Assembly: GCF_002878395.1 (NCBI RefSeq)
Contig: NC_061121.1
Location: forward strand, 129,885,749-129,949,748
DNA length: 64,000 bases
Reading direction: 5' to 3'
From: Capsicum annuum
Lineage: Eukaryota; Streptophyta; Magnoliopsida; Solanales; Solanaceae
Part shown: positions 11,560 to 22,832 of the stretch, in pieces
Numbering within the stretch: the first letter of the stretch is position 1
Layout of the letters: every line of letters begins with the position of its first letter
Notes under the pieces: generated by a model
Told to the model about the DNA's origin: nothing
What the model saw: the letters and a program-made list of their open reading frames with translations, nothing else
Database searches by the model: none
Position numbers and translations under genes: made by a program

Positions 11560-11910
11560 CTACTACCTCAAGTAGGCATTATCATATGCGGCGCACACCT
11601 TAACTTGCGCAACACCTCCTGGGGCACTCACCTTAATGCTGGCAATAGCTTGTGCGTCGCACACCCAACCACACATCCTCATTTTTTCACTTGTGCGATA
11701 CCTTGGAAGGTGCATACTTAAACTTGTGTAATAATATATGCGCCGCACACTTAAACTTGTGCGATAACATATGCATCGCAAACTTACCTTTGTGCGATAA
11801 CATGTGCATCGGACACCATACCGTATAGGTTCACTATTTCACATGTACGATGACCAATGCAGCATACACTTAAACTTGTGTGATAACTTGTGCACCGCAC
11901 ACCCTTCTTA
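11560..11910 (+). repeat. Imperfect ~33-bp array rich in GCGCCGCAC
   Basis: Units built from the words gcgccgcacac, ttaaacttgtgcgataac and atgcatcgc repeat with a spacing of about 33 bases and considerable drift. The open reverse-strand frame at 11,563-11,781 follows from the repeat period being a multiple of three and is not taken as a gene. Confidence 0.7.
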
Positions 11911-13049
11911 TTTCAACATACATCCTTCTTTGAATTGGTTCAACCCGACCCGAATTTCATTCTTTCAATAGACTCCACGCCCTAAATGCCCAAGTTCATC
12001 CTTATTTTACCCCAAGCCATGAAATATTTCTCCCTTACCATTCTCTTTATCCTTTGAGATTACTCTTTGCTTAACAATCTCAAGAATATCCCCCTTCCTT
12101 CCTTAATCTTCCATCTTCAAGGTAAGGTTTACTTTCTTAACCCTTACTTATTATGACCTTTTGTTATATTTAATTGATTTCTTAAGGATTATGAATTAAA
12201 TTCTTGCCATGTCTATGTCAAAGAAGTATTTTGAACATCTTATGAAGATAAGCACCATGTTTGTAGTACTTGAGCTTGTATATATGAGTGAATTGTTCAT
12301 AACCAACATGGTAGTTGTGTAACCATTAGTTTTCATCTTATTGTATTGAACATAATGTTGATAAAATAGTGTGAAAGTGATGATGTTTTGTATATCTTTA
12401 TATGGTTGAAGTTGTAGGGCATGATTTTGTTCAAAAAGTGATTCTTTGAAATAAAATTGGGAAAATTAAGGTTAGTGAATTATATTTCGACTAATGTTGG
12501 TGCACCATATCAAAGTGTATGTCGTTGAAGTTTAAGTACCTAACAATAAGACTTAATTGGTTTATACTAACAAATTAAGTATGGGGTGGCGACTTCACCA
12601 CCTTTATCTTAATTGTAGTTAGTTTTATGATTTGTGGATGGCATAGGTTATGTGATGAATACAGGAAAAATGACTCCGATGATGATCTACATGCAGGTGG
12701 CAAGACTCCTAATGTGGATGAAGAGTACTACTAGCCAGGTTCTTTAGCTTGTTACTTTCACTGAGGATTGTTCCTATATTAAGTGTTGGGTGGCTGGTTA
12801 CTTTACTGCTTGTTTTGTAAGAAATTAGTACCTTCTCTTACTATACTTCTGTGTTAGGATTAGTTATTTTGTTTATTTTGTTTCTTGTTAGATATTTGTT
12901 TGATTTAGTCATAGTTAGGTGTTTTTCTCGATAATGGATGGATGAGGACCGTCTTAAGAGAAAATTAGTCATTTGTTGCATGTAAATGTTCTTGTGGATC
13001 ACGTATAACATGAGTATGCGATGAATCATTACATTTGAAACACCTAGGC

Positions 13050-14347
13050 TCTAGTTGTGACTCTTATTGTAATTGTTGGTTTTTGTTGAATTCATTTAAT
13101 TGTTAGGTCGAGAATCTACAATGCTCCTAATTGAGTTGACCATGTGCCATCAGCGTGTAACAATGTTGTATATTCTTTATTGAAACTGATACTAGAACTT
13201 ACCTGGTGTGTGTGCAAAGCGAAATAAAGATTGTGAGTTTGGGAGATAATTTATGCATTTCTTTGACAACCATTGTTCATGCCTTCTTTTGACCTATATT
13301 TGCAGATTATCTTAGCTAGCCCCATTAAGCCTTTAGCTATTTCTTTTGCTAGCCTCATATGTAGCCTAACCCATTTTTAATAGACTGTAATTTGATTTAA
13401 AAACTCCTAAGAGTTTTAATCTAAAATCAATTTGAGTTAAGAGTTTGACAATAAGAGGAAAAAGGTGAAATTGATGCCCTAAAGTCTAGTTTTTGGTATG
13501 TGAAATTGATATGATTGGGAGTATAAAAAATTGTTGAGAAAGTTCTAAATTTAATCCCGGACATGTTACAATGAACCTGTTTTAGCTCTGGTCCTTCTTG
13601 GACATTGTGCACCTCAACTAATGCAAATCGCTTAAGTTGACGATGGCTATCATAGGGGTGCATAGTGTGAAATGGGTGCAAAAAAAAATATTTGAAAGGG
13701 TTGGATACTCCCACCATATTGTTGTTAATTGAGTTTAATGGGATGAGGTGAAAACAAAAGATATGGATAGATGAAAGTGGTGTAAATTGGTTGTTAGAAA
13801 TTGGTCTTAGTTGCATAATGTAGTGTATTAAAGCTCTTAGTGAAGATAGTCACTATTTCTGGACAAAATAGTTCCTACCCATCCTTTAGCCTTCATTACA
13901 ACCCATAAAAGACCTATTTGATCCTAATCTTAGCATTCTGATATTAGTGGAACAATACACTAAGGGCAAACATATTGTTATCAGTTGTAATTTGATAATT
14001 CTTTCTGAGAGTGAGTGCAACTTGTTTCTTATACCCATATTGTTAGAAATTGCATGATAGTGAGTGATTATGGGTAACTTTCGTATCATGAGGGCACATG
14101 GTTGATGAAGGTTGGGTAATTTATATGAATTCTTTGCTTAAATGGTATGCATAAATTTGCCAACTTAATGAGTCTATTCTTGAGGGTAGGTTGTCTCTAG
14201 AAATAATCCATGAATTTACTTCATGTTCATAATTGTTGTGTGAGCCTATCTGAGCATCTTGTTTTCCTTTTTGGGTGCTAAGACTTGTGTAGGATGCATA
14301 AATGGATATGTTTTTCGAGGATGAACAAAGCTTTAAGTGTTGGGTTA
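13050..14347 (+). other. Non-coding 3' region of Athila-1
   Basis: No env-like or other gene is readable. The stretch around 13,577-13,670 (ctggtccttcttggacattg, then ggctatcataggggtgcata) is clearly related to 23,400-23,490 in Athila-2, so the region belongs to the element and is conserved beyond pol. The end, gctttaagtgttgggtta (about 14,330-14,347), stands where Athila-2 has ttaagttgagggtgt, the likely plus-strand primer. Confidence 0.65.
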
Positions 14348-15543
14348 TGATCTTGGGTGTATTTATATGCCTAAGCACCATAACATACCCATATTTTAGC
14401 TAAGTTAGTTTCTTATATTTTAACTCTACTTCTATGTGATTGAGCTAACTGGTGTGATTAGCATGATTTTAGGTATTAAGGAGGTAGATGGAGACATAAT
14501 GGGACTATGGAATATGGATGGAATATGACACAAGAGAGACCAGCTGTCTGGATCAAATATGGCACCTAGAAATTATGTCCAAGACTAATTTTTCATTTAT
14601 AATTTCTTTAGGGGCTTAGAAGGCAATTATGAGAGAGAAGATTATTAAAAAAACTTGATGCTGAAAATTTATCATTAGTCATTATTATGTATTAGTTTTT
14701 GAAGAGGAGAAGGGCGGCTTAGCTTGGGAGAGAGGGAAAAACATTTTTTTCACTTGTTTTCACTATTTGTACACCAAGATTATCTTCTAGTTTTTGGTAT
14801 GATGAATATTTCTATTGTGATTCCCATTTTATTTATGAGTAGCTAAGTTTATTAGTTAGGGTTATGGAAGCCTTGTAACATACAAACTATTACTTTGGGT
14901 TGGTGAATTCACCATGTATTGATCTTCTTATATCATACTCTCTTCGTTTATCTTGAATTCTCATGGTTGCAAACATAGAGGATCTTCCTTAAAACTCAAC
15001 TTGTTCGATAGAAGGGTTGAGGTTTGGAAAAGAGAGTAGTGACAAGAAAATAGGACTTTCAACCCCTATTTCATATGTTAATTCATTAACAGGATTAACT
15101 ACTTGGAGATTTTGTATTGTTTTTGTAAACACTTTTGATTCGAGAGAACTAAAGTGAATTAGTCCTTGATGGTTGAGAAACACTAGGATTATGTTATTAA
15201 ATACAATATGTTTCTCTCTAAGCATATACATGTATGAATTCGTAAATCCCACAGTTAGAAAGTATTGAAAACTGTATGGTGGACATAACCTTTGTTTGCT
15301 ATTTATCTGAATTCGAATTCTACTACACATCTCTCATCTTGTTAAACTAAAACCATTAATTTGTGAACTGAATCAAATTCCCAATTTTTGTTTTATGAAA
15401 ATGAATGATTAAAAGTCAACTAATCTGGATACAACTTAATTTTCACCATATTCCCTGTGGAATTCGACCGCAACCTAGTTGGGTTCTACATTTGACAGCG
15501 ACCGCTTACACTTTCATAAGAAAGTTGTAATTTAGGTGTATCA
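14348..15543 (+). repeat. 3' LTR of Athila-1
   Basis: Starts TGATCTTGGGTGTATTTATA and ends GGTGTATCA, 1,196 bases. It matches the 5' LTR closely. It is followed by the second CCTAG. Confidence 0.92.
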
Positions 15544-15548
15544 CCTAG
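15544..15548. repeat. Target-site duplication CCTAG, right copy (Athila-1)
   Basis: Identical to 7,009-7,013. The chromovirus LTR resumes at 15,549. Confidence 0.93.
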
Positions 15549-15621
15549 TTATTGTCTTGGTTTTGGTATAGCTATTAGTTGGGTTTGGATGGTTGGACTC
15601 GCTTGGGTTGGTCACGGTTAT
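15549..15621 (+). repeat. Chromovirus LTR shared by A and B, segment 2 of 3
   Basis: A 73-base piece (tattgtcttggttttgg ... gtcacggttat) is trapped between the two Athila insertions. Its last five bases are the left GTTAT duplication of Athila-2. Removing both insertions makes it contiguous with 7,013 on the left and 25,746 on the right. Confidence 0.85.
15617..15621. repeat. Target-site duplication GTTAT, left copy (Athila-2)
   Basis: GTTAT immediately before the TGATGTGTGAG terminus; the same five bases follow the element at 25,741-25,745. Confidence 0.93.
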
Positions 15622-17112
15622 TGATGTGTGAGCAATTGCTAACACATTTAAGGCCTATAACCAAGAATAACTGTGAAGTCCTAAACAACTTATGTCATTT
15701 TTGATTTGTTTATGTCTAATTTTACAGTTTAATCTAATGGTATAGAGGACCGACAAGAATGAAAGCAAAGAAGTTGAAATTTGGAGGAATCTGAAGATAA
15801 GTGTGGTTGACGACATCTGTGATAAGTCATCAGCCCTGTGATACTCTATCACAGTTATCATCAGACTTAACCAGAGATTTGGCATGAGATAAAGTTGTGA
15901 TGACACTTTGTGATAAGGTTTCAGGATGGGGATAAGGCGTCATGAGCGTCGTCAGCCTTAAAGAGAACATGGAAGTTGAAGATATTTTTGTGACGACATC
16001 CATGACACGTCGTCACGGTGTTGATAAGACGTCAGAAGCGTCTTCATCCTTAAATAGAAGGTGGAAGTTAAAGACAGTTTTGTGATGACATCCATGACAC
16101 ATCGTCAGGCAGGTAATAAGGCGTCATCATCTTCGTTAGCCTTAGGCAGTAAAAGCCAAAAGTGCAGAGGAGCTGATGACATCTGTGATAAGCCGTCATA
16201 CTCATGATAAGCTATCAAAGACGTCGTCATCTATTATGAGGAAAAGCTATAACTTTGATTTTATTTCCTTAATTAGGTTAAACTATTTCAAGCATTGTTT
16301 TAGGGTTTTCTAAAGAATAATTATATTATGTTTTTGGACTCATCATTTTTCGAAAAAAAATCATACGATATTTCTCTCTTGCTAGTTAAAATATTTCTTG
16401 GGAGTTTTGTACCGTGGTTCAATTCAAGTTATACTTCTTGATTTTCATCATTTTTGTAAGTTAATCCTCTCACTTACGAATTCAATTTGTGTACTTGTTC
16501 CTTTCATCATGAGTAGCTAAACTCTATTAACCTGAATTGTGGGATCTAGGGTTAGGTTATGACGATGTGCTAAACACTCATGATTTATTAGGTATTAGGA
16601 TTTCTTGACAATTCTGAGATTTTAATTAACGTCTGTTGGTTACAAACAGTAGACGCACCTTTTTTGATTTGCTTGAGAAAGAAATCATATACAGTAGGAA
16701 GTGAATTATCAATAGCGACTGAACAGAAATTCCCTAGGTCTAAGAGGATTAGGAAATTAGACGCTTAAAAGGTCGAGTGACATTTGAGCATATCATTGAT
16801 AAAGATAGCTTATTATCCTAACCATCATGAGAATCTTTCACCTTTAGCATCTGTCATGTACCGTAAGCCCTAGTGAATATAATTTTGTTTATCTCATAAA
16901 ATCTTGGTTACAAACATAGTAATCAATGTGTCAAACAATTACTTGTGAAACTTAAACCCCCATTTCAGGAAATATTAAACTATCTGTGAATTAAATCGCA
17001 TCTGACTTGAGTTCACATCTTATTCCCTTTGAGATTCGACCCCAAACTATTTGGGTTTTATATTGACAATGATCGCTTACACCCATACAAGAGTGTAGTT
17101 TGAGCATTATCA
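15622..17112 (+). repeat. 5' LTR of Athila-2
   Basis: Length 1,491 bases against 1,560 for the 3' copy. Most of the difference is about 70 bases present in the 3' LTR near 25,280-25,350 and missing here near 16,705-16,720. U3 holds repeats of about 92 bases loaded with CGTCA/TGACG words between about 15,790 and 16,240. Confidence 0.94.
15790..16240 (+). repeat. U3 ~92-bp repeats with CGTCA words (5' LTR)
   Basis: Units read roughly 'gataaggcgtcag...cgtcgtcagccttaaatagaaggtggaagttgaagac...tgatgacatccatgacacgtcgtca'. CGTCA or its complement TGACG recurs about ten times. TGACG is the core of the plant as-1 element bound by TGA-type bZIP factors, so this may be an enhancer array; that is inference. 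Confidence 0.7.
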
Positions 17113-17116
17113 AAAA

Positions 17117-17134
17117 TGGCGCCGTTGCTGGGGA
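17117..17134 (+). other. Primer-binding site of Athila-2 (tRNA-Asp)
   Basis: tggcgccgttgctgggga starts four bases after the LTR and differs at one position from the complement of the plant tRNA-Asp(GTC) 3' end. This primer is characteristic of Athila-group elements. Confidence 0.92.
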
Positions 17135-17239
17135 ATACCATTGAAAACTAAAAGTTGTGTGAGCTAATTGACTATTAGTTAGGTTTCCTAGACTTATGTT
17201 TACTTATTGTTTTTGTTTATTCTAGGTTCCCCGTTATTT

Positions 17240-19100
17240 ATGCCAAAAACAAGAAGTTTCAGAGAACCTTTATTACCAATTAATTCGCAACCTCTTCTGA
17301 TCAGTAGAATGACAGAATAGCAAGAGGATGACAGACTGGCAGCCTTGGCCAGGGCTCAAGTGAATTTATAGAACCAGGGTCAACATGTACGTCACCCGAA
17401 CCATGATGATGAAGACTTGGGTGATGAGGAATTGCTGAATCCTCAAAACCCAAGGTGAGCTGAGTAAATTGTTGCACTAATGTAGCAAAATTTTGACAGA
17501 AACCATCCAGTGAGAGAAAGGTATGGTCAACAGCCTGTCCATTACGAGGTTGATGATGATGATGAAAGAATGGACGGAGTAGGTGCAATGGGTGCTATCA
17601 TTCCTTCACTATTGGCACCTTGTGCAAAATTCATCATAACAAGTACTATGATTTAACTCCTGAATCTGAAGGGGTTGTTTGGAGGCTTGCCTGGTGATGA
17701 TCCGAACATACACTTGGTGAACTTTATTACTATTTGCAAATCTTTTGATAATCCGGGAGTGAGCCAGAATGTGATCCGATTGAGATTATTTCCATTGTCA
17801 CTGTCTGGGGAGTCAACAATGTGGTTAAATAAGCTGGAGCCATATTCTATAACCAACTGGAGACAGTTGAAAGAGGCATTCCTAGAACGGTTCTTTCCAC
17901 CCTCCAGGAGGGAACAGTTGAGGGATGAAATCAGTAACTTCAGGCAGCTCCCGACTAAAGCATTTCTTGAAACTTGGGAGAGATTCAAGAAGAAGATGGC
18001 ACAATGATCAAACCATAACATGATGGACTAGCACTTGACGGAGACTTTGTACAGAGCTTTTAACTCTGCGACAAATCCAATTGTAGATAATGTTGCAGGT
18101 AGTTCATTTATTGACCTTTCTTTTCAAGATGCTTTAGAAATGCTGAATAGAATGACTAAACAAATTTAGGCTTGGCATACCAGGGATTCTGTGGTAGCTA
18201 GCCTGACTATTTCTGGTTGTATGACTGCGGAGCAGTACAGGAGGGATAAGGAGAGAAACCAAGACATGGCCCACTTAAAGACTCAAATGGACTTGCTGAC
18301 CAAGCACGTGCTGTCAGGCAATACTGAAAAGGTTAAGGCTATGGAATCTCAGTGCACTATTGCTATTGATGCAGATAAGGAGGCAAATTATTTTAATAAT
18401 CCGGGGAGTTTCAGAGGCAATAGCGAAGGGAATCAAGGTCAAAACTTTTATGACAAGCCTAATTTTAAAGTTAGGGAGAAAGAAAATTGGAGAAGCAATA
18501 ATGATAGGAGTGGTTTGTATGTTCCTCCTAGATGTCGAGATGTTTCACCAACTAGATCTGGTAAGATGTCCATGTAGGACGTGATGGAAAAATTCTTGAA
18601 GAGAGTTGAGGCTACCAGCTCAGGGGTAACCACTATGAAGAGTGAATTCTCTACCCTGAGTCAGCTAGTTAGTTCACACTCCACTTCTATCAAGCAGTCT
18701 GAGCAGCAGATAAGCCAACTTTCCACAACACTGAACCAAAAAAAGTGGTACTTTACCTAGTGATATGGTTCAGAATTCCCGGAATAATGGCTCATGTATG
18801 GCGATTACAACTAGGAGTGGTAAGATCTTACATTGCTCTTTTATGGGTAAATCTGTAAATGGTGAGGTTCTTATTGATGAATTTGAAGAACGAAAATTAG
18901 TAGAATCTGAGAAGCTGGATAGTTCTGTTGATGCTTTAGAGAATGAAAATGAGAAAGAAGAGGAAGTGGTGTTGAAATCTATCCCGACACCACCACCTTC
19001 CTTTCCTCAACGATTCAAGAAAATGGTTGATGATGCCAAATTCAGCAAATTCATGGAAATGCTCAACCAATTGACAATTAATGTGCCTTTGGTTGAGGCA
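17240..19100 (+). pseudogene. gag: gag remnant of Athila-2
   Basis: Starts at the ATG at 17,240 (MPKTRSFREPLLPINSQPLL). The Retrotrans_gag domain lies at 17,675-18,007: GGLPGDDPNIHLVNFITICK, RLFPLSLSGESTMWLNKLEP, SITNWRQLKEAFLERFFPPS, LRDEISNFRQLP. It continues with the Q/N-rich linker at 18,191-18,577 and MAITTRSGKILH at 18,798-18,833. No CCHC knuckle is seen, as usual for Athila Gag. A stop at about 18,006, others near 17,310-17,460 and a frameshift near 18,750 break it. It is the best-preserved Gag in the window. Confidence 0.87.
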
Positions 19101-19700
19101 CTTGAGTAAATGCCAGGATATACAAAGTTCATGAAAGACCTTGTAACCAAGAAACAGAAGGTTATCCATGAGCTAGAGGACAATCTTCTCCATTGTGGTG
19201 CTATCTCTACAAGGTCTTTAGTGCAGAAAAAGGCAGATCCGGGAGAGTTTACCATCCCGTGTACTATTAGCCCCCTGAAGTTCACAAAATCACTATGCAA
19301 TCTGGGCGCCAGTATAAATTTAATGCCCCTGGATGTGTATAAGAAATTGGGTTTGGGGGATCCTATCCCAGCAAATATGTGGTTGGTAATGGCAGATAGA
19401 TTTGTGAAGTGGCCTATGGGCATACAACACGATGTTTTGGTAAAGGTATCCAATTTTGTTCTGCCTTCTGATTTTGTGGTCTAGATCGCAAAGTGGATTT
19501 TGAAGTTCCCATAATCTTGGGTCTACCTTTCCTTACAACAGAAAGTGTGCTGATTGATTTAAGAGCGAATGAGCTCTTATTCAGGATAAACGATGAAGTG
19601 GTACAATTTGATGTGGGCAAATAAATGAAGCAGCATAAAGAGATAAGTGTATTCTCAGTAGTTGATGTTTATTATGAGGATGAGTAGGAGGTGCCCATAG
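19101..19700 (+). pseudogene. pol: Protease remnant of Athila-2, active-site Asp to Asn
   Basis: Open from 19,110 to 19,484: MPGYTKFMKDLVTKKQ, ISTRSLVQKKADPGEFTIPC, then LCNLGASINLMPLDVYKKLG. The active site of this family reads CDLGAS; here the catalytic aspartate is asparagine (codon aat), which should abolish proteolysis. After 19,484 the frame breaks; EVPIILGLPFLTTESVLIDL continues in another frame to about 19,620. Confidence 0.85.
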
Positions 19701-20900
19701 CTGAGCAACTTGTTATGGAGCCTTTAACCGCGGTCATGCTGAATTACGATAGTAAAGGCATTGCGGAGTATTAAGAGACCGTTTGTGCCTTGACAGGCAT
19801 GGATTCATATCCTTATGCTCCTAAAATGTTAGACCTTGACCTGGCTAATTGACCAACGCCACTAACCAAGCTATCTATTGAGGAGCCTCTAGTGTTGGAA
19901 TTAAAGGAATTGCCTGGGCACCTACGGTACGTATTTCTGGACAATGGGAACACGCTACCTATTATTATTGCAGCTGATTTGGGGGAACAACAAGTGAATG
20001 CACTTCTCTCAGTACTTCAGAGGCATAAGAGATCTATGGGGTGAACAATTGCAGATATTATAGGCATTCCCCCGGGAATTTGCCTGTATAAAATTCAACT
20101 TGAGGAGGATTGTTTCCAACCATAGAGCATCAGCACCGTCTTAATCTACCAATGCAAAAGGTGGTTAAGAAGGAGATTATTAAGTGGTTGGATGCAGGAG
20201 TGGTTTACCCTAATTCTGACAGCAAGTGGGTCAGTCCAGTTCAATGCGTACCCAAAAAAGGGGGTATGACGGTGGTTGCTAATGAAAAGAATGAGTTGAT
20301 TCTGCTCAAGCCTATAACTAGGTGGAGAGTTTGTATGGACTACCACAAGCTAATTTCTTAGACTCTGAAATACCACTTTTCGATGCCTTTGATGGACCAA
20401 ATACTTGATCGATTAGCTGGAAGGGGGTGGTATTGCTTCTTTGTTGGTTATTCGGGATACAATCAGGAGAAGATGACGTTCACATGCCCATATGGCACCT
20501 TTGTATTTAAAAGGATGCCATTTGGGCTATGTAATGCACCCGCCACTTTTCAATAGTGTATGATGTCTATCTTCTTGACATAGTGGAGGACACCATAGAG
20601 GTATTCATGGATGATTTCTCTGTGGTGGCTGATTCATCCTAGATGTGTTGGGCAAATATTAATCTAGCCTTGCAAAGATGTGTTGAATTTAACTTGGTGC
20701 TTAACTAGGAAAAGTGCCATTTGATGGTCAAGGAGGGCATCGTTCTCGGCCACAAAATTTCTGAAAGTGGGTTAGAATGTGATCGAGCAAAGGTTGAAGT
20801 TATTGAGAAACTACGACCTCCTATTTCAGTGAAAGTAGTGCATAGTTTTCTGTGATATGCTGACTTTTATCAAAGATTTATAAAAGATTTCTCAAAGATT
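19701..20900 (+). pseudogene. pol: Reverse transcriptase remnant of Athila-2
   Basis: The RT start region is visible (SLGEQQVNALLSVLQRHKRS-like, 19,975-20,035), then QKVVKKEIIKWLDAGVVYPN and VSPVQCVPKKGGMTVV at 20,110-20,361. Around 20,445-20,470 about eight residues expected between GYSGYNQ and EKMTFTCPYGTF are missing. The catalytic motif is kept as FMDDFSVV at 20,604-20,627. VKEGIVLGHKISESGLE and the primer-grip region follow to about 20,890. Numerous stops, for example at 20,358 and 20,555. Confidence 0.87.
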
Positions 20901-21420
20901 GCAAATCCACTTTGCAAACTTTTGGAGAAAGAGGTGAAATTTTCCTTCGATGAAGAGTGCTTGAAGGCATTTGCATGCCTTAAAAAGAAGCTGATTGAGG
21001 CCCCTATTATTATTTCGCATGACTGGGCAAAACAATTTGAGATCTTGTGTTATGCAAGTGTTGTGGCCCTTGGATCTGTATTGGGGCAAAAGAGGGACAA
21101 ACTGTTCCATCTGATATATTACGCAAGCTAAGCACTGAATGGAGCACCAAAGAATTACACCATCACTGAACAGGAACTTCTGGATGTAGTGTATGCTTTT
21201 GAAAAGTTCAAAGGTTATCTGCATGGGACCAAAGTTGTGACCACACCGACCATACTGCCTTGAGGTATTTGATGGCTAAGAAGGATTCTAAACCAAGGTT
21301 GATCAGATGGGTATTGTTGCTGCAAGAATTTGACTTTGAGGTCTAGGATAGGAAAGGTTGTGAAAACTAGGTTAAAAATTATCTGTCTAGAATGGAAGGT
21401 GAATAGGAAAGTAGTGATGA
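20901..21420 (+). pseudogene. pol: RNase H remnant of Athila-2
   Basis: KEVKFSFDEECLKAFACLKK begins the domain (20,928). The usual catalytic CDAS reads CYAS (aspartate to tyrosine). [20 protein letters not shown] (about 21,160-21,220) keeps the glutamate of the second motif, and [15 protein letters not shown] is near 21,300. One stop at 21,129 and a frameshift near 21,230 interrupt it. Confidence 0.82.
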
Positions 21421-22790
21421 AATAAATATAAATGATGCATTCTCTCACGAGGAGATTCTGGCTACCACTATGTAACAAATTGCCTTGGTATGCGGATTAT
21501 GCAAGTTATGTTATAAGTGAGGTTATCCTAGAAAACCTCTCTTTCCATCAAAGAAAGACGTTACTACATGATGTGATACGTTACTTCTGGGATAAGCCGT
21601 ATCTTTTTTCAGCAATGTGCAGACAATATTATAAGGAGATGCATGTCGGAAGTGGATGTATTGTGCATATTGGAAGCATGTCATGCTTCCCCAGTTGGGG
21701 GTTACCATGCAGGTGACCGAACAACTAAGAAGGTATTGCAGAGTGGCTATTATTGGCAAACATTGTTCAAGGATGCCCACGAGTTTATGCTAAAATACGA
21801 CCAATGCCAGAGGCGGGGGTCAATCTCTAAAAGACATAAGATGCCCTTGAGTAAGATGGTCGAAGTAGAATTATTTGATATTTGGGGCATTGATTTCATA
21901 GGTCCTTTGGTTAATCATATGGGATGAAGTATATTTTAGTTTTTGTTGACTATGTCGCAAAATGGTTCAAAGCTATAGCCTTGTTTGATAATGACGGAAA
22001 GAGGGTTGTTGCTTTTCTCAAGAAGAACATCTTCTCTCGCTTTGGAGTACCACATACCATTATAAGCGATGGAGGATCTCATTTTTGTAACAAAATGTTT
22101 CAAGATGCTTTGGAAAAATATAGGGTAAAATAGCACAGAGTAGCTACTCCATACCACCCATAAACTAGTGGGCAAGTGGAGGTATCAAATCATGAGATTA
22201 AAGCCATTCTAGCCAAAACAGTGAATGCTAGCTGAAAAGATTGGTCTCAAAAGCTCAATGATGCCTTGGGGGAATATAGGACTACTTTCAAGACACCCAT
22301 TAGCATGTCACCATTTCAGCTGGTCTATAAAAAATCTTGCCAACTACCAATAGAGCTTGAGCATAAGGCCTTAGGGGCACTCAAAAGGTTAAATATGACT
22401 TACAAGGAAGCATCAAAGCTGAGACTGGGGAAATTGAATGAGATGAATGAATTCCATCTCAGGGCCTATGAATGAGCAGATCTATATAAGGAAAAGATAA
22501 AAAGTACCATGATTGGAGAATAGAGAAACGAGAATTTCAAAAAGGTGACTTGGTGCTTCTGTTCAATTCTAAACTCAAATTGTTCCCAGGTATGCTGAAA
22601 TCTAAGTGGTCTGACCCTTTTAAAGTTAGTAAAGTCCACTCATCTAGAGTAGTGGAACTTAAAAATAAAGGTGGTATTACCTTCAAGGTTAATAGACAAC
22701 ATGTCAAGTTTTACATTAGACCAAAAGAATCAGTACAAAGTATCACCATTATCTATCTTAATAAAGTTTGAAGTAATCAAGATACCTGAG
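21421..22790 (+). pseudogene. pol: Integrase remnant of Athila-2
   Basis: Zinc-binding part: CHASPVGGYHAGDRTTKKVL and CQRRGS (the second cysteine of CxxC is lost, 21,640-21,830). Catalytic core: GIDFIGPLVNHMG, then FVDYVAKWFKAIAL, ISDGGSHFCNKMF, and QVEVSNHEIKAIL, so all three acidic residues of the DDE triad are present (21,885; 22,067; 22,178). The C-terminal part is LVYKKSCQLPIELEHKALGA and the fold at 22,550-22,771 (FNSKLKLFPGMLKSKWSDPF). Three or more stops. There is no chromodomain, as expected for Athila. Confidence 0.87.
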
Positions 22791-22793
22791 TTA

Positions 22794-22832
22794 TGCCACG
22801 ACATTAAATCAGGAGCTGCATGGGAGGCAACC
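22794..22832 (+). other. Conserved post-pol motif, Athila-2
   Basis: tgccacgacattaaatcagg followed by agctgcatgggaggcaaccca, just after the last pol codons. Same as 10,929 (Athila-1) and 28,719 (element C, minus strand). Confidence 0.82.

Larger units (their letters stand above)
10984..13050 (+). other. Extra ~2 kb block in Athila-1, origin unresolved
   Basis: Athila-2 has about 560 bases between its post-pol motif and the next shared block; Athila-1 has about 2,600. The extra DNA includes a 20-base tandem duplication (11,101-11,140), a GC-rich array of about 33-base units (11,560-11,910), a C-rich 'tttcttcc' leader-like part, and caaggtaagg near 12,119, which looks like a 5' splice site. 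The order of array, leader and gtaag resembles an LTR's U3-R-U5. A solo chromovirus LTR inserted here is my best guess, but I could not find its ends or a duplication. Confidence 0.4.
7014..15543 (+). mobile_element. Athila-1: complete-ended Athila-like element, pol deleted
   Basis: An 8,530-base Ty3/gypsy element with two LTRs (7,014-8,224 and 14,348-15,543), both TGATC...TCA, a tRNA-Asp-like primer site and a perfect CCTAG duplication. The interior holds gag and protease only; reverse transcriptase, RNase H and integrase are missing, and about 3.4 kb of non-coding DNA precedes the 3' LTR. It must have been moved by enzymes supplied by another element, or have lost pol after insertion. It sits inside the chromovirus LTR. 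Confidence 0.92.

Noticed and set aside
11563..11781. Small cysteine/arginine-rich frame on the minus strand
   Set aside because: It lies in the degenerate ~33-base array of Athila-1 and changes with repeat drift; treated as a by-product.
12115..12735. Host gene exon-intron structure (caaggtaagg ... catgcaggtgg)
   Set aside because: Splice-like signals are visible but there is no coding sequence to the left of the putative donor. Similar signals occur in LTR leaders. Kept only as a low-interest finding.
13427..13816. 129-codon minus-strand frame in Athila-1
   Set aside because: It overlaps a block conserved with Athila-2, but the frame is not kept in Athila-2, so the conservation is not at protein level.
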